A stretch of DNA of 64,000 bases from Acidobacteriota bacterium (GTDB lineage Bacteria; Acidobacteriota; Thermoanaerobaculia; Gp7-AA8), in assembly GCA_003223645.1 (NCBI GenBank), contig QHVT01000004.1:309334-373333 (forward strand), in the 5' to 3' direction. The number at the start of each line of letters is the position of its first letter. Within the stretch, counting starts at the first letter, position 1. Below the pieces are notes generated by a model. The model had not been told where the DNA came from, made no database searches, and saw only the letters and a list, made by a program, of their open reading frames with translations. The translations under genes and the position numbers were made by a program. Of this stretch, positions 1 through 6,941 are shown one piece after another.

Positions 1-301
1 GGAACGTCATCGAATGCGCGAAGCCGCACGCGGCGGACCCGAGGACGAACACCGCGATGCCGATCTGAAACATCGGACGGCGTCCGAACAAATCGGACAG
101 CTTTCCCCAGATCGGAACCGTGACGGTGGACGTGAGCAGGTACGCGGAGAATACCCAGCTGTAATGCGCAAGCCCGCCGAGCGCCGCCACGATCGTCGGC
201 ATCGCCGTGCCGACCACCGTCGCCTCCAGCGCCGCCAGCAGCATCCCGGTCATGACGCCGATGGTCACGGCCCATCGGCGTCGAGGCGACAACGGCAACA
301 T
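1..301 (-). CDS. DHA2-type major facilitator exporter, N-terminal part (cut by window edge)
   Basis: Amino-terminal piece of an inner-membrane proton-driven exporter of the 14-helix DHA2 class (EmrB/QacA type) of the major facilitator superfamily. Reading leftwards from ATG at 301, the frame stays open to the window edge for about 100 residues: a short cytosolic start ([10 protein letters not shown]), TM1 carrying the acidic signature [13 protein letters not shown]2, the cytoplasmic motif-A loop [11 protein letters not shown] and the start of TM3. The rest lies outside the window. An in-frame GTG at 319 is an alternative start. The family is clear, but the substrate cannot be inferred. It is transcribed away from gmd's 3' end, with palindrome A1 between them. 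Confidence 0.85.
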   Translation of the reverse strand, partial: MLPLSPRRRWAVTIGVMTGMLLAALEATVVGTAMPTIVAALGGLAHYSWVFSAYLLTSTVTVPIWGKLSDLFGRRPMFQIGIAVFVLGSAACGFAHSMTF

Positions 302-340
302 CGAGGTGCCATTGTGCACGATGCGAGCCTCGGGCGATGC

Positions 341-418
341 ACTGTGGAGCGGCGGCCGCCCTCGGCCGCCGAGTCGTCGCGAGTATTCGGCGGCCGAGAG
401 CGGCCGCCGCTCCACAGT
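341..418. repeat. Palindromic element, family A (copy A1)
   Basis: Imperfect inverted repeat with ends actgtggagcgg and ccgctccacagt and GC-rich inner arms rich in ggcggccg/cggccgcc. It abuts the gmd stop codon (TAA at 420-418), so it could also serve as a terminator stem, although no T-tract follows. Family A recurs at 8314, 12701, 17725, 39640 and 55191, four of those copies lying inside reading frames. Confidence 0.8.
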
Positions 419-1503
419 TACGCGCGTGCGGCGCGCGCGTTTCGTAAATCCGCTTCATCCGCCGCCAGGCGGAGGTCGTTGTCGACCATCAATTCCACCA
501 ACTTCTCGAACGCCGTCGTCGGCGTCCATCCGAGGACTTCGCGCGCTTTCGTCGCGTCGCCCAACAGCAAGTCCACTTCCGTCGGACGCAAATAGCGCGG
601 ATCGATCTCGATCACGACGTTTCCGCTGCGCGTGTCGTGGCCCTTCTCGTCCATTCCTTCACCGCGCCATTCGATCGGAATGCCCACTCTGGTGAACGCC
701 AGGTCGCAGAACTCGCGCACCGTGTGCGTCTCGCCGGTGGCGATCACATAGTCCTGTGCGATCGGCTGCTGCAGCATGCGCCACATCGCGTCAACGTAGT
801 CGCGTGCGTAGCCCCAGTCGCGCTTCGCGTCGAGATTGCCGAGGTACAGACGATCCTGCAGACCGTACTTGATGCGCCCCGCCGCGCGCGTGATCTTGCG
901 CGACACGAACGTCTCGCCGCGCCGCGGCGACTCGTGATTGAAGAGGATTCCGTTCACGGCGAAGAGGTCGTAGGCCTCGCGATAGTTGACCGTCATCCAG
1001 TACGCGTACAGCTTCGCCACGCCGTACGGACTGCGGGGATAAAACGAAGTCGTCTCGCGTTGCGGCACTTCCTGCGCCTTGCCGAACATCTCCGACGACG
1101 AGGCCTGATAAATCCGCGGCCGGATGCTCAGCTCGCGCACCGCCTCGAGCAAACGAATCGCGCCGAGTCCCGTCACTTCGCCCGTGTATTCGGGCGTGTC
1201 GAACGAGACCTTCACATGGCTCTGCGCGCCGAGGTTGTAAATCTCCTCGGGGTCGACGACGCGGAGGATGTGATTGAGCGACGACGCGTCGTTGAGATCG
1301 CCGAAGTGCAGGAACAGCGTCCGGTTCTCTTCCTGCGGGTCCTGATAGAGGTGATCGATGCGCTCGGTGTTGAAGGTCGACGCGCGGCGGATGATGCCGT
1401 GCACTTCGTAGCCCTTTTCGATCAACAGCTCGGCGAGGTACGAGCCGTCCTGGCCGGTGATTCCCGTGACGAGCGCGCGTTTTCTGCGAGGCATGTGAGC
1501 CAA
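418..1503 (-). CDS. gmd: GDP-mannose 4,6-dehydratase
   Basis: Converts GDP-D-mannose to GDP-4-keto-6-deoxymannose in the cytosol, the first step towards GDP-fucose, GDP-rhamnose or GDP-perosamine for surface glycans. It is a short-chain dehydrogenase/reductase of 361 residues, normal for the family. The NAD(P)-binding turn GITGQDG is at residues 14-20, the catalytic SSSEMFG stretch at about 135-141, Tyr160 and Lys164 form the YxxxK pair in SPYGVAK, and the family motif [10 protein letters not shown] is present. Start is ATG 1503; ATG at 1494 (MPRRKR) is equally possible. No partner epimerase/reductase gene lies beside it here, so the final sugar is unknown. Confidence 0.96.
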   Translation of the reverse strand: MAHMPRRKRALVTGITGQDGSYLAELLIEKGYEVHGIIRRASTFNTERIDHLYQDPQEENRTLFLHFGDLNDASSLNHILRVVDPEEIYNLGAQSHVKVSFDTPEYTGEVTGLGAIRLLEAVRELSIRPRIYQASSSEMFGKAQEVPQRETTSFYPRSPYGVAKLYAYWMTVNYREAYDLFAVNGILFNHESPRRGETFVSRKITRAAGRIKYGLQDRLYLGNLDAKRDWGYARDYVDAMWRMLQQPIAQDYVIATGETHTVREFCDLAFTRVGIPIEWRGEGMDEKGHDTRSGNVVIEIDPRYLRPTEVDLLLGDATKAREVLGWTPTTAFEKLVELMVDNDLRLAADEADLRNARAARA

Positions 1504-1545
1504 CGGACTCTATCTGCCTCACGACACCCACGCAACCTCGTTCCC

Positions 1546-1715
1546 GCGCCCGCGCCCGTGCCCGCTCCCGCGCCCGGGGCGGGGGGCGCGCAGCGATGCC
1601 ACCGCGATTACGCACTGCGCGCGCCCACCCCGGGCGCGGGAGCGGGCACGGGCGCGGGCACGGGTTCGCGAGCCGGTTCGGGCGCGGGTTCGCGAGCGGG
1701 TTCGGGCACGGGACG
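1546..1715. repeat. GC-rich intergenic inverted repeat of low complexity
   Basis: The 235-bp gap between gmd and the GNAT gene is largely made of cccgcgcc/gggcgcggg-like 6-9 nt units. A near-perfect inverted repeat has arms at 1551-1579 and 1628-1656 (29 bp, ends ccccgggcgcggg), followed by further ggttcgcgagcgg-type repeats to about 1715. The open frames across it encode Arg/Ala/Pro low-complexity peptides and are not credible genes. The design (micro-repeat arms around a loop) resembles families B-D. Confidence 0.7.
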
Positions 1716-1738
1716 CGAGTGGCATCTATGATCTCCAT

Positions 1739-2233
1739 GTGAAAATTCGTCCCGCGAACGCCGCCGACCGCGCGCGCATTCAGGAAGTGCTCGTCGCCAC
1801 CGCGCGGTTCACGCGGCAGGAGGTCGGGTGGGCGATGGAGCTGGTCGATCTGGCGATCGATCGTCCGGAGCGCGGCGAGTATGAGATCCACGTCCTCGAA
1901 GAGCCGGACAGCGGGCCGCGGCGCAAGATTCAGGGGTACGTCTGCTTCGGGCCGACGCCGCTCACGCAGGGAGTGTTCGATCTGTACTGGATCGCCGTCG
2001 ATCCGAAACAGCAGGGACAGGGATTCGGGCAGCTTCTGCTCAAGTTCGTGGAAAATGAAGTCCGGCGTCAGAATGGGCGGATGCTGCTGATCGAGACGTC
2101 GTCGAAGCAGAGTTACGCGCCGACGCTGCGCTTCTATCAGCACGCCGGGTACGCGGAGATTTCGCGCATCAAAGACTTTTATCGAATCGAAGACGACAAA
2201 GTCGTGTTCTCGAAGATCCTGAGCCAGCCATGA
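1739..2233 (+). CDS. GNAT-family N-acetyltransferase
   Basis: Predicted cytosolic acetyl-CoA-dependent N-acyltransferase of 164 residues. The start is GTG 1739 (the ATG at 1737 runs straight into a stop). The GNAT core is visible: beta4 with DLYWIAVDPKQQGQGFGQLL, which contains the acetyl-CoA pyrophosphate-binding Q/R-x-x-G-x-G/A loop (QQGQGFG), then LLIETSSK and the terminal FYQHAGY motif typical of the fold. The substrate is unknown. Its stop overlaps the next ATG (ATGA at 2230-2233), placing it first in the tetrapyrrole operon, so co-expression with haem genes is likely even if the function is unrelated. Confidence 0.85.
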   Translation: MKIRPANAADRARIQEVLVATARFTRQEVGWAMELVDLAIDRPERGEYEIHVLEEPDSGPRRKIQGYVCFGPTPLTQGVFDLYWIAVDPKQQGQGFGQLLLKFVENEVRRQNGRMLLIETSSKQSYAPTLRFYQHAGYAEISRIKDFYRIEDDKVVFSKILSQP

Positions 2234-3027
2234 CCCTCGCCGCGACCGACACGCTGTACGTCGCCCTCGCCTTCTACGCCCTCGGCACGATCGCGGCGCT
2301 CGGGTCTCTGTTCACGAAGGTCAAGCGGCTGCAGCACTACGGCCTGCTGATGATGATCGCCGGCTTCGTCGCGCACACGGGGTGGATCGGCACGATCTGC
2401 ACGCGCACGGGACATCCGCCGATCACGAATCTCCCCGAGGCGACGGCGTTCGTGGGGTGGGTCGTGTTTGCGGTCGAGCTCGCGCTCTGGATCCGCTATC
2501 GCGTGTACGCCGCATCGTTCTTCGTCTATCCGCTCGTGCTGCTGCTGCTCACGATCTCCGCGGTCGCCGGCGAACAATTCGCGCCGCTCAATCCCGGCCT
2601 GCGCTCGAACGTCTTCACCGCGCATCTGCTGCTGACCACGATCGGCGTCGCCGGAATGTTGATCGGCGTCGCGTTCGGGTCGCTGGCGTTCATTCAGGAC
2701 CGCGCACTGAAAGAAAAACGCCGCGGGCGTTTCTGGGAGTGGATTCCGAGCCTCGACGTCTGCAAGCGCGTCAGCTATCACGCGCTCGCGATCGGCTTCA
2801 GCATCTACACGGCCGGATTGCTGGCCGGCATTCTGTGGTCGTATCGAACGACCGCGGGACTGATGGAGCTGCGCGTAAAACAGGTCGGCGCGATGGTCGC
2901 GTGGGTTTTGTTCGCGGTGCTGTTGAAGCAGTACATCGCCGGCGAGTTTCGCAGGAAGAGAACGGTTTTGTTGTCGGCGTGCGCGTTTGTTGCGGTTCTG
3001 GTGGCGATTCTGGGGATTAGCAGATGA
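2230..3027 (+). CDS. CcsA/HemX-like cytochrome c assembly membrane protein
   Basis: Polytopic inner-membrane protein (265 residues, about eight hydrophobic spans) of the Cytochrom_C_asm family. It contains family-typical histidines in VAHTGWIG, TAHLLLTTIG and SYHALAIGF, and the segment GLLAGILWSY. Members either handle haem for c-type cytochrome assembly (CcsA) or, when next to hemA, act as HemX-type modulators of glutamyl-tRNA reductase levels. The location immediately upstream of hemA-hemC-hemD favours the HemX-like role, but the sequence alone does not decide between them. Translationally coupled to the GNAT gene; its stop falls inside palindrome B1. Confidence 0.85.
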   Translation: MTLAATDTLYVALAFYALGTIAALGSLFTKVKRLQHYGLLMMIAGFVAHTGWIGTICTRTGHPPITNLPEATAFVGWVVFAVELALWIRYRVYAASFFVYPLVLLLLTISAVAGEQFAPLNPGLRSNVFTAHLLLTTIGVAGMLIGVAFGSLAFIQDRALKEKRRGRFWEWIPSLDVCKRVSYHALAIGFSIYTAGLLAGILWSYRTTAGLMELRVKQVGAMVAWVLFAVLLKQYIAGEFRRKRTVLLSACAFVAVLVAILGISR

Positions 3028-3132
3028 AGGCAGAAGGCAGAAGGCAGAAGGCAGAAGTAAGAACGCGCGCTCGCCGCGTTTCGCTTTCTTACTTCTCACT
3101 TCTGCCTTCTGCCTTCTGCCTTCTGCCTTCAT
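3024..3132. repeat. Palindromic element, family B (copy B1) with 7-nt micro-repeat arms
   Basis: The left arm is four to five tandem copies of the 7-mer gaaggca ending in aagtaagaa. After a short GC-rich loop comes the inverted right arm ttcttacttct plus tandem tgccttc units to 3132. It spans the whole gap between the ccsA-like gene and hemA, starting on the former's stop codon and ending about 17 bp before the hemA ATG, just outside its Shine-Dalgarno sequence. Other family B copies are at 23151, 38477, 43896 and (diverged) 57165. Confidence 0.85.
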
Positions 3133-3148
3133 TCGGGCGGGAGGTGGC

Positions 3149-4411
3149 ATGCCGCTGATCCTCGTCGGTCTCAACCACCGTACCGCCCCCGTCGAGGTAC
3201 GGGAACGCCTCGGCGTCGCAGACTCGAAACTGCCGGAGACGACGAGCGCGTTGCGATCGATCGAGGGCGTCGACGGCGCGGCGGTTTTGTCGACGTGCAA
3301 CCGCGTCGAGGCGATTGTGTCGACGCGCGACGAAGACTCGATCGAGGCGATCGTCGACTGGCTCGCCGAGACCGCGTCGACGCAGCGCGCGGAACTGGAG
3401 AAGCACCTGTATATCCTCCGCCACGGAGACGTCGTGCGGCACCTCTTCCGCGTCGCCTCGGGGCTCGACTCGATGATCGTCGGCGAGCCGCAGATCGGCG
3501 GGCAGGTGAGGAAAGCGTTTATCACCGCGCTCGACCTCGGCACGCTCGACTCGGTCCTCACGCAGCTTTACGAACAGACGATGCGCGTCGCGAAGCGAGT
3601 GCGCACCGACACCGGGATCGGCGAACACGCGGTGTCGGTGCCGTATGCGGCGATCGAGCTCGCAAAAAAGATCTTCGGCGATTTGCGCGGGCTGCAAGTG
3701 CTGCTCCTCGGCGCCGGCGACATGGGCGAGCTCACCGCGGAGCATCTGCATCAGCAGGAAGTGAAGCAGGTCTTCGTCGCCAACCGCTCGTTCGAGCGCG
3801 CGCAGGAGCTGGCGCGGCGCTTCGACGGCGCGGCCGTGCAGTTCGATCGGCTCGACGACTATCTCGCCGGCTGCGACATCGTGATCGCGTCGACAGCCGC
3901 GCCGCATTACGTCGTCGAGCCGCAACACGTCGAGCGCGCGCTCGACGCGCGCAAGCGCCGCAACCTTTTCCTGATCGACCTCGCCGTGCCGCGCAACATC
4001 CATCCCGCGGTCGGCCGCATCGACGGCGCGTACCTCTACAACGTCGACGACCTGCAGCAGGTCGCCGACGCGAATCTCACGCAGCGCCAGCAAAAAGCCA
4101 CGGCGGCCGAGCAGATCGTCACGCGCGAAGTCGACGCGTTTCGCAAACGGCTCGTCGCGCAGGACGCGGTGCCGACGATTCTCGAGCTGCAGCAGCGCCT
4201 CGAACAGATCCGCGCCGCCGAGCTCGAGAAGTGTCTGCGCAACGTCGGGCCGATGACGGCCGCGCAGCGGGCGGCGATCGAGATGTTCTCGACCCAGATG
4301 ATCAACAAGATTCTCCACTACCCGATCCTGCAGCTGAAGTACATGTCCGACGAGCCGCAGGAGCGCGAGTCGCTGCGCCGCACGATCCGGAAGATTTTCG
4401 GGCTGCGATGA
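3149..4411 (+). CDS. hemA: Glutamyl-tRNA reductase
   Basis: NADPH-dependent reduction of glutamyl-tRNA(Glu) to glutamate-1-semialdehyde, the committed step of C5 tetrapyrrole synthesis. It has 420 residues, the family size. The N-terminal catalytic domain shows GLNHRTAPVEVRE and the nucleophilic Cys50 in STCNRVE; next comes the conserved ASGLDSMIVGEPQIGGQV block, then the NADPH domain with LLLGAGDMGELTAEHL and the C-terminal dimerisation helices. Start is ATG 3149, preceded by a good ribosome site (gggaggtgg); an upstream extension of the frame would be translated from repeat B1 and is rejected. The stop overlaps hemC (ATGA). Confidence 0.97.
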   Translation: MPLILVGLNHRTAPVEVRERLGVADSKLPETTSALRSIEGVDGAAVLSTCNRVEAIVSTRDEDSIEAIVDWLAETASTQRAELEKHLYILRHGDVVRHLFRVASGLDSMIVGEPQIGGQVRKAFITALDLGTLDSVLTQLYEQTMRVAKRVRTDTGIGEHAVSVPYAAIELAKKIFGDLRGLQVLLLGAGDMGELTAEHLHQQEVKQVFVANRSFERAQELARRFDGAAVQFDRLDDYLAGCDIVIASTAAPHYVVEPQHVERALDARKRRNLFLIDLAVPRNIHPAVGRIDGAYLYNVDDLQQVADANLTQRQQKATAAEQIVTREVDAFRKRLVAQDAVPTILELQQRLEQIRAAELEKCLRNVGPMTAAQRAAIEMFSTQMINKILHYPILQLKYMSDEPQERESLRRTIRKIFGLR

Positions 4412-5403
4412 AGATACGCATCGGCACTCGCGGAAGTCAGCTGGCGCTGTGGCAGGCCAACGAAGTCGCGCGCCTGTTGCCGTGCGAGTCGGAGATCGTG
4501 ACGATCAAGACGACCGGCGACAAGCGCACCGACGTGTCGCTGGCATCGATCGGCGGCAAGGGACTCTTCATCAAAGAATTGGAAGAAGCGCTCGAGCGCG
4601 GTGCGATCGACGTGGCGGTGCACAGTCTGAAGGATGTGCCGTCGATCATTCCCGAGCAGTTCGAGCTGGCCGCCTTTCTCGAGCGCGCCGATCCGCGCGA
4701 CGCGTGGGTGCATCCGGACGGCGTCGCGATCGACGAGATGATCGAAGGCGCGGTCATCGGCACGAGCGCGCCGCGGCGCCGCGCGCAACTCGCTGCGCTG
4801 TACCCGAGGCTGCGCATCGAGGACATCCGCGGCAACGTCGACACGCGCATCGCGAAGGCGCGCAGCGGGCAATACGCCGGCATCGTCCTCGCCGGCGCCG
4901 GCCTGCGGCGACTCGGCCGCGCGCACGAGATCACGAGCAGCTTCTCCATCGACGACATGCTTCCCGCCGCCGGACAGGGCATCGTCGCGATCGAGTGCCT
5001 GCGCGGCAACGACGCGCTGCGCGACGCCGCGCGCGCCGTGAATCACGCGCCGTCGGAACGCGCGGCGCTCTGCGAGCGCGGCGTGCTGCAGAAGTTCGGC
5101 GAGCGGCTCGACTGCTACTCTGAGGTCGCGGTGCACTGCACCATCGCGGTTGCGCGGTCGCTCAGTTGCTCGGTTGCGCGGGAGGACCTACACGGTGGAA
5201 ATGCCGAGCAACCGCGCGACCGCGTAACCGAGCAACCGGAAATCACCATTCGCGCGTTCTTTCACGGACGTCGCGCAGAAGGCCGCGGATGCGACGCCGA
5301 GAACGTGATCGATGCGGTGTACGAGGAATTGACTCGTGCAGGGCAGGCTTTCCAGCCTGCCGACGGGCTGGAAAGCCCGTCCCACACCGGGGGACGGAAA
5401 TGA
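4408..5403 (+). CDS. hemC: Hydroxymethylbilane synthase (porphobilinogen deaminase) with palindrome insertion
   Basis: Polymerises four porphobilinogens to hydroxymethylbilane. Domain 1/2 motifs are intact: IGTRGSQLALWQANEV, TTGDK, the catalytic Asp in VAVHSLKDVPS, GTSAPRRRAQL and DIRGNVDTRI. The dipyrromethane-bearing Cys is most likely Cys236 in GERLDCYSEVAVHC, although the usual GGCQVP context is altered and Cys244 is close by. Domain 3 is interrupted after VAVHCT by about 30 in-frame residues encoded by palindrome K1 (5147-5238), then resumes with ITIRAFFHGRR. The last about 20 residues come from element E1. At 331 residues it is longer than the usual about 310. The start overlaps the hemA stop and the stop overlaps cobA-hemD. 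Confidence 0.93.
   Translation: MKIRIGTRGSQLALWQANEVARLLPCESEIVTIKTTGDKRTDVSLASIGGKGLFIKELEEALERGAIDVAVHSLKDVPSIIPEQFELAAFLERADPRDAWVHPDGVAIDEMIEGAVIGTSAPRRRAQLAALYPRLRIEDIRGNVDTRIAKARSGQYAGIVLAGAGLRRLGRAHEITSSFSIDDMLPAAGQGIVAIECLRGNDALRDAARAVNHAPSERAALCERGVLQKFGERLDCYSEVAVHCTIAVARSLSCSVAREDLHGGNAEQPRDRVTEQPEITIRAFFHGRRAEGRGCDAENVIDAVYEELTRAGQAFQPADGLESPSHTGGRK
5147..5238. repeat. Palindromic element, family K, inside hemC (in frame)
   Basis: Imperfect inverted repeat of 92 bp: left arm ggttgcgcggtcgctcagtt then gctcggttgcgcgg, right arm ccgagcaaccgcgcgacc then gcgtaaccgagcaacc. It is translated as part of HemC domain 3 and keeps the frame. No second copy was found in this window. Confidence 0.75.
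5336..5388. repeat. Palindromic element, family E (copy E1) at the hemC 3' end
   Basis: Two back-to-back hairpins: gggcaggctttccagcctgcc then gggctggaaagcccgtccc. It supplies the last residues of HemC (AGQAFQPADGLESPS) and ends about 12 bp before the cobA-hemD start. A second copy, E2, is at 25706-25769, in front of ispA. Confidence 0.8.
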
Positions 5404-6938
5404 CGGGGACCGTCTATCTCGTAGGCGCTGGCCCCGGCGACCCGCGCCTCCTCACGCTGCGCGCCGCGGAGCTCATCGAGCGCGCGGACGTCGTCGCGCT
5501 CGACGCGCTCGTGTCGAAGGAGATCGGCGCGCGCATTCCGAAGACGGCGAAGGTCATCTACGTCGGCAAACGCGCGAGCGCGCACGCCGTGCCGCAGGAC
5601 CAGATCAATCAGATCCTGATCGACGAGGCGAAGCAGGGACACATGGTCGTGCGCCTCAAAGGCGGCGATCCGTTCGTGTTCGGACGCGGCGGCGAAGAGG
5701 CGGAGGAGCTGATCGCCGCGGGCGTGCCGGTGGAGATCGTGCCGGGCATTTCGTCGTCGATCGCCGGCCCCGCGTACGCGGGAATCCCGGTCACGCACCG
5801 CGCACACGCGACCTCGGTCACGCTCGTCACCGCGCACGAGTCGGAAGGCTCGACCGGCATCCGCTGGGGCGCGCTCGCACAGCTCGACGGCACGATCGTG
5901 TTCATGATGGGCTTCGCCAATCTGCCGATGATCGCGCACAAGCTGCTCGAGCACGGCATGAGCGGCGCGCGCGGCGTCGCCGTGATCTCGAAGGCGACGA
6001 CGTTCGAGCAGCGGACGGTGACGGGCACGCTGCGCAACATCGAGGCGCGCGTCGCGGAAGAAAAACTCGAGACGCCGGCGCTGATCGTGGTCGGCGACGT
6101 CGTGTCGCTGCACGACACGATCGACTGGTTCGAAGGAAAGCCGCTGTTCGGCAAGCGTGTCGTCGTCACGCGTGCGCGCGAGCAGGCGTCGGAGCTGAAG
6201 CGGATGCTCGAAGACTCCGGCGCGCAGGTGCTGCAGTTCCCGACCATCGAGATCGCACCGCCGGAGTCGTGGGACTCGCTCGATCGCGTGATCGCGTCTC
6301 AATACGACTGCCTGATCTTCACCTCTGTTAACGGTGTTAACGCATGGTTCGAGCGTGTGAAGGACGTGCGCAAAATCGCGGGAACGAGAGTGGCCGCCGT
6401 CGGACAGGCGACCGCGGATGCGTTGCGCGAGCGCGGTATCCAGCCCGATCTCGTGCCCGAGCGCTTCATTTCCACCGACCTCCTGCCTCTTCTTGCCGAA
6501 GACCAGCGCGGCGTCCGCACGGCCGTCATCCGCGCCGAAGAAGGACGCGACGAGCTGATCGACGAGCTGCGCGCCCGCGGCGGCGAAGTCGACCTCGGCG
6601 TCGCCTATCGCACGATCGCCGCGGACTACGATCTCGACGAATTGCGCGCATTGATCGAGAACGATGCCATCGATGTCGTCACGTTTACCAGCGCGTCGAC
6701 CGTCGACAACTTCTTCGGCAAGCTCACGCCCGACGAACGCACGCGCCTTCTGCAGCGCGCGCTCATCGCGTCGATCGGCCCGACGACCAGCGAAGCGGTC
6801 CGGCGCTATGGCAAGGAGCCGGACGTCGTTGCAGAGAATGCGACGATTCGCGCGCTGCATGACGCCGTTTGCAGGAGTGCGGTGGCAAAGCCACCGCTTT
6901 CGGATTCCAGAGCGGCAGCTTCGCTGCCGCACTCTTAG
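5400..6938 (+). CDS. cobA-hemD: Uroporphyrinogen-III C-methyltransferase / uroporphyrinogen-III synthase fusion
   Basis: Bifunctional cytosolic enzyme of 512 residues. Residues 1 to about 245 are SUMT (CobA): the start MTGTVYLVGAGPGDP, the SAM-binding GGDPFVFGRGGEE, and VPGISSSIAGPAYAGIPVTHR. Residues about 250-490 are uroporphyrinogen-III synthase (HemD): GKRVVVTRAREQASEL, FTSVNGV, VAAVGQATADAL, DVVTFTSASTVDNF and IGPTTSEA. The fusion cyclises HemC's product and methylates uroporphyrinogen III towards sirohaem or corrins. The C-terminal about 20 residues (RSAVAKPPLSDSRAAASLPH) are palindrome J1 and not part of the fold. Start ATG 5400 overlaps the hemC stop; the longer upstream frame is hemC in another register. 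Confidence 0.95.
   Translation: MTGTVYLVGAGPGDPRLLTLRAAELIERADVVALDALVSKEIGARIPKTAKVIYVGKRASAHAVPQDQINQILIDEAKQGHMVVRLKGGDPFVFGRGGEEAEELIAAGVPVEIVPGISSSIAGPAYAGIPVTHRAHATSVTLVTAHESEGSTGIRWGALAQLDGTIVFMMGFANLPMIAHKLLEHGMSGARGVAVISKATTFEQRTVTGTLRNIEARVAEEKLETPALIVVGDVVSLHDTIDWFEGKPLFGKRVVVTRAREQASELKRMLEDSGAQVLQFPTIEIAPPESWDSLDRVIASQYDCLIFTSVNGVNAWFERVKDVRKIAGTRVAAVGQATADALRERGIQPDLVPERFISTDLLPLLAEDQRGVRTAVIRAEEGRDELIDELRARGGEVDLGVAYRTIAADYDLDELRALIENDAIDVVTFTSASTVDNFFGKLTPDERTRLLQRALIASIGPTTSEAVRRYGKEPDVVAENATIRALHDAVCRSAVAKPPLSDSRAAASLPHS
6875..6934. repeat. Palindromic element, family J, extending cobA-hemD
   Basis: Two nested stems: gagtgcgg at 6875 pairs with ccgcactc at 6934, with inner hairpins ggtggcaaagccacc and gcggcagcttcgctgccgc. 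It provides the final codons of the fusion gene up to the TAG at 6936. It may double as a terminator-like hairpin between hemD and the next gene, but there is no T-run. Confidence 0.75.
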
Positions 6939-6941
6939 ATC

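Noticed and set aside
341-418. Family A-J palindromes as ordinary rho-independent terminators
   Set aside because: They lack T-tracts, occur inside genes, and share sequence between unrelated sites. Some may still affect transcript ends.
1519-1725. Arg-rich open frame between gmd and the GNAT gene
   Set aside because: It is generated by gcgc-rich low-complexity inverted repeats and has no ribosome site or conserved feature.
4408-5403. HemC lacking its dipyrromethane cysteine
   Set aside because: Cys236 in RLDCYSEVAV lies at the right place relative to the domain 3 start, so a cofactor Cys is present although the local motif is unusual.
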